DNA of 13,454 bases from Hungatella sp. UBA3147 (GTDB lineage Bacteria > Bacillota > Clostridia > Lachnospirales > Lachnospiraceae): the NCBI GenBank assembly GCA_002365025.1, contig DEYX01000019.1, forward strand, positions 1 through 13,454, given 5' to 3'. Positions 1-6,659 of this stretch are shown here, one piece after another (position 1 is the first letter of the stretch; each line of letters opens with the position of its first letter). Made by a program: the position numbers and the translations under genes. The notes under the pieces are model-generated. The model did not search any database and was not told the DNA's origin. It saw only the letters and a list, made by a program, of their open reading frames with translations.

Positions 1-307
1 ATCCCAACTGTTCAGACATCCTGTAAAATTGCTCAAATACGGACATCCGTCCGGCTGCGCCGGAATCCCTGTCAAAAAGCAGGTCAGAATCCGAAAGCAC
101 ATCAAGCTTCTCCTCATATCCTGTAAGAACCTTCTCCAGTTCCTCCGCCACGAAAGCATTGTGGGACTCATTCCCGCTTTTTTTTCCATAGAGCAGGACC
201 GCAAGAAAAACCAGGGTACAGATCAGGGTAAAACCTACTGCCGGAATGATGGCATATCCCATGATCAGACGGCGCAGCTCATCTTTGAAATATCGTCCCT
301 TTTTCAT
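1..307 (-). CDS. N-terminal fragment of a membrane protein, probably a sensor histidine kinase (partial, runs off left edge)
   Basis: Only the first 102 codons lie in the window. The protein starts MKKGRYFKDELRRL, has one clear hydrophobic segment at about residues 14-40 (GYAIIPAVGF onward), and then a charged, helix-prone region (about 50-102) that should be extracytoplasmic. The ATG at 307-305 is preceded by a strong GGGAGGG Shine-Dalgarno, and it lies only 14 bases after the stop of the binding lipoprotein gene, so the two are cotranscribed. A basic start, one membrane span and an extracellular helical sensor region, placed after an auxiliary binding protein, is the usual layout of YesM/LytS/HptS-type sensor kinases. 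No kinase motif is visible because the catalytic part is outside the window, so the kinase call rests on context. A chemoreceptor or another membrane protein is not excluded. Confidence 0.55.
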   Translation of the reverse strand, partial: MKKGRYFKDELRRLIMGYAIIPAVGFTLICTLVFLAVLLYGKKSGNESHNAFVAEELEKVLTGYEEKLDVLSDSDLLFDRDSGAAGRMSVFEQFYRMSEQLG

Positions 308-321
308 GCTCCCTCCCTATT

Positions 322-1350
322 CTAATTCAGGGTGCTTTGAAAAACCTCTGAAAAGCGTCTAAGCCATTCCATTTTGTTCTCCTTTACCACGCCTTCCTCG
401 TCATAAATGATGTGGATCGCCTGTTTATCCAGCAGATACACCGGTTCATTAACATCCGTCCTTACGGAACGCCTTCTAAGACTTTCAGAAATAACCGTCT
501 GGGCATCCTTACCCGTTACAAAATCCACAAACTGCTTTGCTGACTCCATGTGGCCGGAACCTTTGATGATGCATACGACATCCGGTTTGGATATAACCCC
601 CTCCTTCATATACACCACACTGACCGGATAACCGGAAGCAATGTAGTGAGCTGCCCCCTCTTCAAAGGTAAGTCCTACCGTATAGCGCCCCTCGGCCACT
701 CCCTGATATACTTCAGAGGAGCTTTGAAGAAGCTTTCCATTGAGGTTTTTACAAAATGCTTCCACATAATCCCAGCCAGCCTCCGGTTCTCCTCCTCCCA
801 TGGCATAAAGCATATTGATCAGATGCTCAAACGCCGAGGACGAGGTAGAAGGATCACACATGGCAATCTTTCCGAAAAGCTCAGGTTTCAAAAGGTCCCC
901 ATACCCTTCTATAGCAATATCTCCAGCAAGATTGGTATTCACCATGAGAAGGCTTGGAACATCAGTAAACCGGGTCATGTTTCCTTCCTTATTCCTGTAA
1001 TCTTCCTGGATCATGGATTCATTTTTGCTGATATAAGGCTCAAACAGCTCACTTTTAGCCATGGTGGTAGACAGGGAGCCCCCCCAGAAGATATCACATC
1101 TGGGTTCCTTCCTGTCCTCCACCATGTTTAACAGTTCTCCCGTCCCTCCCGTGCATACCTCCACCTTAATCCCTGTCTGTTCCTCAAATTCAGATACAAT
1201 GGGATTAATAAATTCCAGCGGATGAGGACAGTACACCACCAATTCTTCATCCTTATGAAACTCTGCGGGCACCATCCGGGTACTGCGGTCGCAGCCTGCC
1301 AGACAGCCAATGCACAGAAGGGCCGCAGCACATAAGGTCCAGCCTCTCAT
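322..1350 (-). CDS. Second extracellular solute-binding lipoprotein (AfuA/PgtC/HptA-like), probable ligand sensor
   Basis: This 342-residue lipoprotein has a short signal peptide ending in the lipobox LAGC, with the lipidated Cys at residue 20. The mature part is a type 2 periplasmic-binding fold of the iron/phosphoglycerate/sugar-phosphate family: a first strand ELVVYCPHP (36-44), EEQTGIKVEV (56-65), DIFWGGS (86-92), and a C-terminal hinge segment with SAKQFVDFVTG (270-280). It follows the ATPase gene after about 50 bases and precedes a probable sensor kinase gene. In HptRSA of Staphylococcus and PgtC of Salmonella, such proteins serve signalling rather than transport. It lacks the His-Asp pair of the operon's first binding protein and has Phe229-Glu230 there. 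It is unusually Cys-rich for an exported protein (Cys 41, 66, 85, 165, 200, 260). The lipoprotein and fold calls are firm; the sensing role is inferred from position. Confidence 0.85.
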   Translation of the reverse strand: MRGWTLCAAALLCIGCLAGCDRSTRMVPAEFHKDEELVVYCPHPLEFINPIVSEFEEQTGIKVEVCTGGTGELLNMVEDRKEPRCDIFWGGSLSTTMAKSELFEPYISKNESMIQEDYRNKEGNMTRFTDVPSLLMVNTNLAGDIAIEGYGDLLKPELFGKIAMCDPSTSSSAFEHLINMLYAMGGGEPEAGWDYVEAFCKNLNGKLLQSSSEVYQGVAEGRYTVGLTFEEGAAHYIASGYPVSVVYMKEGVISKPDVVCIIKGSGHMESAKQFVDFVTGKDAQTVISESLRRRSVRTDVNEPVYLLDKQAIHIIYDEEGVVKENKMEWLRRFSEVFQSTLN

Positions 1351-1400
1351 CGTCCCTGTTTCCTGCCCTTCAAACTTATTATTATTATTCTAACACAGTG

Positions 1401-2477
1401 CTACAGGATGTAAACACCCTTTGGATCAAAATCCAGATAAGCTTTTTCACCCACTTCATAGATTCTACGGTTGACCGGGTTATAATCCGTAATCTGGATT
1501 TCCATATCCCCCACCATGATCTGATAGTACTGATAAGACCCCATGAAAGTGGATAAGGTGACCAGTCCCTCTAAAATGCCCTGCTCCGCCAGGATCGCTC
1601 CCTCCGGCCGTATCACCAAAGTCGCCTCATCTCCGGAATGTGCTCCTGCAAAATTGTTTGCCTGGAACTCTTTGCCCGCCACCGAAATCATGGCTTTTTC
1701 TCCTTCTTCCGATAAAACCTTTGCATTTAAGAAGTTGGCTTCTCCGATAAAATCAGCCACAAATCTGGAAGCGGGATGATAATAGATCTCCCTTGGGCTT
1801 CCAATCTGCTCTACCTTGCCTTTGCTCATGATGATGATCTTATCGGAAATGCTCATGGCCTCGGACTGGTCGTGGGTCACATAGATCGCCGTAATCCCGA
1901 CCTTCTGCTGTATCTTTCGGATCTCAGTCCTCATGGTTACCCTCAGCTTTGCATCTAAGTTGCTTAAAGGCTCATCAAAGAGCAGGACTCCCGGTTCTAT
2001 GACCAGGGCTCTGGCTAAAGCCACCCGCTGCTGCTGCCCGCCGGAGAGCTGGTTTGTCATGCGGGTCTCCATCCCTTCCATTTCCACCAGCTTTAGTATA
2101 TTCATGACCCGTTCCCTGATCTCCTCCTTTGGAACCTTCCGGATCTTTAGACCGTAGGCCACGTTGTCAAACACGTTGTAATGAGGCAGAAGGGCATAGC
2201 TCTGAAACACCATGGCCGTATCCCTTTTATTGGGAGTCAAATGGTTGATTGCCTCTCCTCCCAGATAAATTTCCCCTTCATCCGGGCTTTCAAAGCCTGC
2301 GATCATACGAAGGGTAGTCGTCTTGCCACAGCCTGACGGTCCCAACAGGGTAACAAAGGTTCCCGGCTCAATATCCAGAGAGGTATCCTTTACTGCATAA
2401 AACTCCTTACCTGTCTTTGGATCCATGTATATTTTTGAAATGCGTTCCAACCGAACGCCTTTTTTCTGTTTTTCCAT
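1401..2477 (-). CDS. ABC transporter ATP-binding protein, FbpC/AfuC/PotA type
   Basis: This 358-residue ATPase powers the importer encoded around it. Visible motifs in order are Walker A GPSGCGKTT (46-54), Q-loop Gln92 in MVFQSYALLP, signature LSGGQQQR (144-151), Walker B VLLFDEP (164-170), D-loop SNLDA (172-176) and switch His202 in VTHDQSEAM. After about residue 240 comes a TOBE-like regulatory domain (IRPEGAIL, then a beta-rich end), giving the usual length for the CUT1/FbpC group. The ATG at 2477 has an AGGAGG site 8 bases upstream. The gene lies about 70 bases after the fused permease gene and before the second binding protein gene, in one operon. Sequence alone cannot tell ferric iron from sugar phosphate, polyamine or phosphonate use; the substrate must be read from the binding protein. 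Confidence 0.93.
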   Translation of the reverse strand: MEKQKKGVRLERISKIYMDPKTGKEFYAVKDTSLDIEPGTFVTLLGPSGCGKTTTLRMIAGFESPDEGEIYLGGEAINHLTPNKRDTAMVFQSYALLPHYNVFDNVAYGLKIRKVPKEEIRERVMNILKLVEMEGMETRMTNQLSGGQQQRVALARALVIEPGVLLFDEPLSNLDAKLRVTMRTEIRKIQQKVGITAIYVTHDQSEAMSISDKIIIMSKGKVEQIGSPREIYYHPASRFVADFIGEANFLNAKVLSEEGEKAMISVAGKEFQANNFAGAHSGDEATLVIRPEGAILAEQGILEGLVTLSTFMGSYQYYQIMVGDMEIQITDYNPVNRRIYEVGEKAYLDFDPKGVYIL

Positions 2478-2531
2478 GTTTTATTCCTCCTGTTTCTTCT
2501 TTCCTGCCTGCGTTTTTTGGCATAAAGATAT

Positions 2532-2542
2532 ACCCTCAGGGT
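2532..2542. repeat. Short palindrome between permease and ATPase genes
   Basis: ACCCT-C-AGGGT forms 5-base arms around a single base just after the permease stop codon. No T-run follows on the minus strand, so it is not a convincing terminator. It may be a small stem in the intercistronic mRNA or chance. Confidence 0.25.
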
Positions 2543-2549
2543 GTTAAAC

Positions 2550-4262
2550 TTAATCCTGTACCTCTTTTACGGCTCTGCTGACACCGAAGAACTTCATCAT
2601 GGCATTCATAATGAGAACCGCACCATAAGTAATGAGAATCAATACGGTTGCATAAGCACAGGCCACACCGTAATTCCCCTTTTCCGCCTGTTCATTGATC
2701 TGGCAGGTGATTAAAAGAAAATCTGGAGTCACCAGCAGGATAATGGCGGAAATGGCTGTAATGCTGCGAACAAAGGCCGTTACCAGACCACTGAAAAAAG
2801 AATCCTTAATAAGAGGGAGGGTTACGGACATAAATACCCTGGCAGAGTTGGCCCCCATGTCATAAGCAGATTCCTCTATGGATTTATCAATCTGGCGCAG
2901 GGCAGATATCCCGCTTCTGGTACCGGTGGGAAGGCTCCGGACGATAAATACAATGATCAGAATAAGCCCTGTCCCATAAAGGCCGCTCATAATTCCGGAT
3001 CGGAACAATCCGTTTGCATAGCCCCTGATATATCCAATACCAAGGACCGTTCCCGGAACAGCCATGGCCAGCATGGAAACAAACTCAATAAAGCCCTTTG
3101 CCTTAAACCGCTTCTTAACCACAAGATAAGAAATGACCATGGAAAGAAATGCCGTGAGAGGTGCAGCGATTAAGGACAGCACAAAGGAGTCCTTAAATGC
3201 CTTGATTCCGCTGGTTTTAAACATATATTGAAACCACTTAAGGCTTAAGCTGTAGTCCCTTCCCCAGAGAGTAAACAGGGCGCCAAAGGGAACCATGATG
3301 TACATCAGCAGAACAAAAGCCGCAACAATGCCGCAGAAACAGGTAAGCGGTAAAGTCACACTCTTATCCTCAATAAGCATTCTCATGCGGGAAGCCTTTC
3401 CCGTCAAAGTAGCTGCTGTTTTCTTTTCCAGATAATACTTCTGTATCAGGAACAGCACAACTGTCAGGGACAGCAGAACAACTGACATGGCTGCCGCGCC
3501 CGTGGAGTCATAAGCTCCTGTCACCTGTAAGTAAATGGTGGTAGCCAAAGTATCATAAGACCCGCCGATCAGCATGGGATTTGCAAAATCCGCCACAGAC
3601 TCGATAAAAGTCACCAGAAACGCATTGCCAAGTCCCGGAAGCAAAAGGGGAAACGTAACACTGGAAAATACCTTCCACCTGGTGGCCCCCATATCCCTGG
3701 TGGCCTCCTCCAGAGAAGGATCAATATTTTTTAAAAGCCCCTTTAGCATTAAGTAGCATACCGGAAAAAAGGTCAGAGTCTGGACAATGGCAATTCCCTT
3801 AAGCCCATAGACATTAGAATCATATATGTGAAGCAGGGACCTGCTGATCAGGCCGCTCCTTCCAAAAAGCATGATCATGGACAAAGACAGAACAAATGGC
3901 GGGGATACCACCGGAAGCATGGAAACAAGCCCAAAGAGCTTTTCCAAAACCTTAGTTTTCAGCTTCACATACACCTCTACATAAGCAAACAGCAATCCGA
4001 TGGCCGTAGAAGCGGTCCCCGTGATAAATCCAAGAACAAGGGTATTTTTAAATGCATTCTGGAACCGTTCCAGATTTAAAACCCTCTGAAACACTTGAAG
4101 TGTAACAGAGCCCTCAGCATAAAAGCTGTCTATCAACAGCATAAACAGAGGATAAAGAATAAACAGCGCAAGAAAAATAAGCAAAACTGTAATCATGCTG
4201 ACCAGAATCGGGTCAGAAAAGAATTTTTTGCGCTCCAGCCGGTTACTCTGCAAGCTGGCCAT
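2550..4262 (-). CDS. Fused two-domain ABC transporter permease, AfuB/FbpB type
   Basis: This 570-residue inner-membrane protein forms the whole translocation channel as one chain of two homologous permease halves. The first half has a hydrophobic segment at about 18-45 and an EAA loop at about 185-205 (EEATRDMGATRWKVF). The second starts after a linker near 280-300 and carries its own EAA loop at about 463-483 (EESAYDMGANSARVF). Those loops dock on the two ATPase subunits. FbpB and AfuB of ferric-iron and hexose-phosphate importers share this double arrangement; 570 residues is compact but within range. The ATG at 4262 follows a purine-rich GAAAGGGGG site. A terminator-like hairpin lies upstream, between this gene and the binding protein gene, so permease expression is probably lower than that of the binding protein. 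Confidence 0.92.
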   Translation of the reverse strand: MASLQSNRLERKKFFSDPILVSMITVLLIFLALFILYPLFMLLIDSFYAEGSVTLQVFQRVLNLERFQNAFKNTLVLGFITGTASTAIGLLFAYVEVYVKLKTKVLEKLFGLVSMLPVVSPPFVLSLSMIMLFGRSGLISRSLLHIYDSNVYGLKGIAIVQTLTFFPVCYLMLKGLLKNIDPSLEEATRDMGATRWKVFSSVTFPLLLPGLGNAFLVTFIESVADFANPMLIGGSYDTLATTIYLQVTGAYDSTGAAAMSVVLLSLTVVLFLIQKYYLEKKTAATLTGKASRMRMLIEDKSVTLPLTCFCGIVAAFVLLMYIMVPFGALFTLWGRDYSLSLKWFQYMFKTSGIKAFKDSFVLSLIAAPLTAFLSMVISYLVVKKRFKAKGFIEFVSMLAMAVPGTVLGIGYIRGYANGLFRSGIMSGLYGTGLILIIVFIVRSLPTGTRSGISALRQIDKSIEESAYDMGANSARVFMSVTLPLIKDSFFSGLVTAFVRSITAISAIILLVTPDFLLITCQINEQAEKGNYGVACAYATVLILITYGAVLIMNAMMKFFGVSRAVKEVQD

Positions 4263-4310
4263 AATAGTCCCCCTTTCGTCATTCCAGGCAGGAGTCCTGA
4301 TTCCAATGAT

Positions 4311-4352
4311 GTAAAAATGCTGCGTAATGGCCCTTTACGCATTACGCAGCAT
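4311..4352 (-). terminator. Hairpin with T-run between binding protein and permease genes (partial terminator / attenuator)
   Basis: Two perfect 13-base inverted arms (4317-4329 and 4340-4352, ATGCTGCGTAATG and its complement) enclose a 10-base loop. On the minus strand the stem is followed by TTTTAC, making five T in a row with the last stem base. This has the form of an intrinsic terminator inside the operon, about 40 bases after the binding-protein stop and about 50 bases before the permease start. Such elements commonly allow partial readthrough or protect the upstream mRNA end, giving more binding protein than membrane components. The T-run is short, so leaky termination is likely. Confidence 0.7.
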
Positions 4353-4395
4353 GTTCCTTCATACAGCCGGACGTTTATTTCCTGCCTTAGTCTCC

Positions 4396-5586
4396 TTACT
4401 GTGTCAGGAAACGGTCAGCATCTGCCTTGTCCGCAGAGCTTCCCAAGGCTTCAAAGAAATCTTCCACATATTTCGCACTGTTTTCTTTTGCATCTTCAAA
4501 ATCATAATCAATGGTATTATTCATATCCAGGCCAAAGCGTACAGCCTCTTCCGGCTGTGTTGCGTTCTTTAAAACCAGGAACTGATAAGCACCGTTTTCC
4601 TTTGCAAGATCCACGCACTCTGGTGACAGAGCATACTCGATCCACAGCTTCGCTGCATTTGGATGAGCAGCGCCCTCAAAGATCGCAGTTGCTCCTACCT
4701 CAAAAGAGGTTCCGTCCTCAGGAACAATCAGCTGAATGTTATCATATCCCTGAAGAATCTGATAAATTCCGTCATGAAGGAAACCGACTCCAATGACACA
4801 TTCCCCAGGTCCAACCATCTTAGATGGGCCGGAACCAGATTTTGTATACTGTGCAATGTTCTTGTCCAGCTTTTTAAAATACTCCATAGCAGCATCATGG
4901 CCCTTCATCTGTACCATGGTATTGATCACCAGCTTAGCCGTACCTGCTGTATTTGGATTGGAAAGCATGATAAGTCCCTTATACTCTTCTTTTGTCAGAT
5001 CATCCCAGGTTTTGGGAGCCTCTAACCCAAGTCTGTTTAATTCTTCCGTGTTCACCATGAAGCCCAGAATCCCCTTATAAATACCATACCAGCTATTCGT
5101 AGGATCCTTATACTGGTCTCCTATAAGATTCTTGGCATTCATCGCATCATAAGGCATTAAAATCCCCGCTGCAACCGCTTCATTATAGGGGTCAGTCGTT
5201 CCGCCGAACCATACATCAGCAGAAGGCTTTCCTCCCTCCTCAGAAACCTTGGTATAAACCTCTGAGGTTGAGAGTCTCTGGAACTTTGTCTTAATGCCAT
5301 AGGTCTTTTCAAAATACTGGCATACCGCAGCCAAATGCTCCTCTTCGCAGGAGCCATACACAGTTAATTCCCCTTCAGCCTGGGCTGCCTTGATCAGTTC
5401 TGTTAAATCTCCATCTTCCCCTGAATCTTTTTTCTCTTCCCCTGCAGCAGCCGTTGTTCCTTCCGCTGTCGACTGCGTCTCCGCCGCTGTCTCTGCCTTT
5501 GTAGCTGCCGCCTCCTGTTTGGAACCGCACGCGGTCAGACTGAGAGCCGCTGTAAGCGCCAGCAAAAATGCCGTTCTTTTTTTCAT
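4396..5586 (-). CDS. Extracellular solute-binding lipoprotein of the AfuA/FbpA family (candidate sugar-phosphate binder)
   Basis: The 396-residue product delivers substrate to the permease encoded next. The start is the ATG at 5586: it has GGAGGG 9 bases upstream and gives a proper signal peptide (MKKRTAFLLALTAALSLTAC) with lipidated Cys20. The frame stays open 43 codons further upstream, but that stretch covers the promoter region and lacks signal-peptide character. Residues 21-60 are a low-complexity Ala/Thr/Glu/Lys tether. The mature domain shows ELTVYGSCEEEH (73-84), ADVWFGGTTDP (123-133), a SGSGPSKMVGPGE segment (250-262), and the C-terminal GATAIFEGAAHPNAAKLW. No Tyr-Tyr pair as in ferric-binding FbpA is seen there. 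Instead His271-Asp272 and Glu296 sit at a spacing resembling the sugar-binding residues I recall from Actinobacillus AfuA. The family is certain; the ligand is inferred. Confidence 0.9.
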   Translation of the reverse strand: MKKRTAFLLALTAALSLTACGSKQEAAATKAETAAETQSTAEGTTAAAGEEKKDSGEDGDLTELIKAAQAEGELTVYGSCEEEHLAAVCQYFEKTYGIKTKFQRLSTSEVYTKVSEEGGKPSADVWFGGTTDPYNEAVAAGILMPYDAMNAKNLIGDQYKDPTNSWYGIYKGILGFMVNTEELNRLGLEAPKTWDDLTKEEYKGLIMLSNPNTAGTAKLVINTMVQMKGHDAAMEYFKKLDKNIAQYTKSGSGPSKMVGPGECVIGVGFLHDGIYQILQGYDNIQLIVPEDGTSFEVGATAIFEGAAHPNAAKLWIEYALSPECVDLAKENGAYQFLVLKNATQPEEAVRFGLDMNNTIDYDFEDAKENSAKYVEDFFEALGSSADKADADRFLTQ

Positions 5587-5595
5587 AATAGATAT

Positions 5596-5601
5596 CCCTC
5601 C
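5596..5601 (-). promoter_or_regulatory. Ribosome binding site GGAGGG that fixes the binding-protein start
   Basis: GGAGGG on the minus strand lies 9 bases before the ATG at 5586-5584. It decides in favour of this start over the 43-codon in-frame extension. Confidence 0.8.
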
Positions 5602-5612
5602 GTTTTTTTCTG

Positions 5613-5630
5613 TTACCTTATAATAGCAAA
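5613..5630 (-). promoter_or_regulatory. Likely promoter of the AfuA-like operon (extended -10)
   Basis: On the minus strand TGCTATTAT gives an extended -10 element: TG at 5628-5627, one base, then TATTAT at 5625-5620. Transcription would start near 5613, leaving a short leader before the Shine-Dalgarno. No good -35 hexamer is present 16-18 bases upstream, which fits an activator-dependent promoter. This is the only intergenic region ahead of the operon, about 136 bases after the hydrolase gene. Confidence 0.5.
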
Positions 5631-5651
5631 AAAATCCAAAAGCAGATACCG

Positions 5652-5679
5652 AAAAATCAGTAATAATGTCGTGATTTTT
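5652..5679. promoter_or_regulatory. Inverted repeat, candidate operator upstream of the AfuA-like promoter
   Basis: Eight-base perfect arms AAAAATCA (5652-5659) and TGATTTTT (5672-5679) flank a 12-base AT-rich spacer. The centre lies about 52 bases upstream of the inferred transcription start, a common place for an activator such as a response regulator. The partner kinase is probably encoded at the end of the operon. As AT-rich DNA it could also form a weak hairpin ending the upstream hydrolase transcript, or be chance. Confidence 0.4.
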
Positions 5680-5722
5680 GAACTTATCCAAATCTTTTTT
5701 AGTAAAAATACACACTGATTCT

Positions 5723-6568
5723 TTATTTTAAAAATCTTCCCTCCAATGCTAAAAACTGATCCAGGATCATCCGGCTGATCCTGGCCCCGAACACGGTGGC
5801 CGGGTGGGCCGGATAATACATGGCATCAGAAAATTCCTTGTGGAACATGACGATAGCGTAAGGCCCATAGGGAGTAAATACCAGGCCGCCGTCATTTCTG
5901 CAGGCATCCATGCTTCCGCTTTTAGAGGCAACGGATATCAGGATATCATCCGTATTGTCACTGTCCATGTAAAATGGAGGAAAGTCCTTAGTGATCATGC
6001 TGTTATAATGCTGCTTTTTTAAAATATCCAGCATCTTTTCATCTGCTCCTGGACTAATAAGCTCCCCCTTTGCCAGACGGATAAAAATGCTTGCATAATC
6101 TTCCGGCGTACTGGTTCCAAGCCTGTCATACTGCTCAAAGTGAATGGGATTGTGCAGCACCGTATCCTTACAGCCAAGGGCTTTGATGCATTGGTTAATC
6201 CTCTCCAGCCCCAGATAGTCTATCATCATATTGGTTGCAATATTATCACTTACAATGATCATAAGGGTCGCCGCATCCTTTACCCTGAGCATTGCTCCCG
6301 GCTCCAGATCCGGAAGCACACCGCTTCCGTCCACCACATGTTCTTCCTTATACTCGATCATATCCTCAAGGCTTTTGTTTCCCTTTTCCACCTCATCAAA
6401 CAGACATGCCAGTATATAGGTCTTTATGGTGCTTGCTGTCTCAAATGCCTCATCAGCGTGAATGGCAATTACATTACCATGGAAATCATCCAGATAAATC
6501 CCCATCTTCCCGTCATAGCTCATGATCTCCGCTTCAATTCTTTTCTCTAATGTCAGTCTGGAATCCAT
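5723..6568 (-). CDS. Serine hydrolase of the class A beta-lactamase fold, apparently cytoplasmic
   Basis: This 281-residue protein has the penicillin-recognising serine hydrolase motifs in order: STIK (46-49, nucleophile Ser46 and Lys49), SDN (107-109) and KSG (216-218). The spacings of 61 and 109 residues are close to class A beta-lactamases (60 and 104). Glu145 lies about where the deacylating Glu166 is expected, but the loop down to TSTP (152-155) is about six residues shorter, and the Asn170 position appears to be Arg149. There is no signal peptide or membrane segment; the N-terminus (MDSRLTLEKRIEAEI) is charged. It is therefore unlikely to be a classical secreted beta-lactamase. It follows the NlpC/P60 gene by about 90 bases and is probably cotranscribed. 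A role in cleaving imported peptides or a D-amino-acid-containing substrate is possible but not shown. The Shine-Dalgarno is weak (AAAGG). Confidence 0.85.
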   Translation of the reverse strand: MDSRLTLEKRIEAEIMSYDGKMGIYLDDFHGNVIAIHADEAFETASTIKTYILACLFDEVEKGNKSLEDMIEYKEEHVVDGSGVLPDLEPGAMLRVKDAATLMIIVSDNIATNMMIDYLGLERINQCIKALGCKDTVLHNPIHFEQYDRLGTSTPEDYASIFIRLAKGELISPGADEKMLDILKKQHYNSMITKDFPPFYMDSDNTDDILISVASKSGSMDACRNDGGLVFTPYGPYAIVMFHKEFSDAMYYPAHPATVFGARISRMILDQFLALEGRFLK

Positions 6569-6589
6569 TTTATCCGACCTTTCTCTTAA

Positions 6590-6603
6590 CTTATTTAAAT
6601 AAG
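6590..6603. repeat. Perfect 14-base AT-rich palindrome in the peptidase-hydrolase gap
   Basis: CTTATTTAAATAAG is its own reverse complement and lies 22 bases upstream of the serine hydrolase start. A second small hairpin, GCAGGA-CAGGC-TCCTGC (6610-6626), sits beside it. Either may be a protein site or an intercistronic mRNA stem; no T-run supports a terminator. Confidence 0.35.
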
Positions 6604-6659
6604 GAATCTGCAGGACAGGCTCCTGCGTTTCGTGCAGCCGCTTTTGCAGCCATACTTCC

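Noticed and set aside
550..1131. Plus-strand open frame of 193 codons
   Set aside because: It is fully antisense to the second binding-protein gene and has no plausible domain.
4095..4796. Long plus-strand open frame of 233 codons
   Set aside because: It lies antisense across the permease start and the binding-protein end, both of which have clear family motifs. It has no recognisable protein features and crosses the intergenic hairpin.
322..5586. Straight annotation as a ferric iron transporter
   Set aside because: The permease and ATPase families fit, but the first binding protein shows no tyrosine pair and has a different putative ligand triad, so the substrate is left open.
5587..5715. 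43-codon N-terminal extension of the first binding protein
   Set aside because: A lipoprotein signal peptide starts at the ATG at 5586 with a good ribosome binding site, and the extension covers promoter-like sequence.
6140..6550. Plus-strand open frame of 136 codons
   Set aside because: It is antisense to the serine hydrolase gene, whose catalytic motifs are intact.
5723..6568. Beta-lactamase resistance gene
   Set aside because: There is no export signal, the omega loop is shortened and the Asn170 equivalent is missing; the fold alone does not support resistance.
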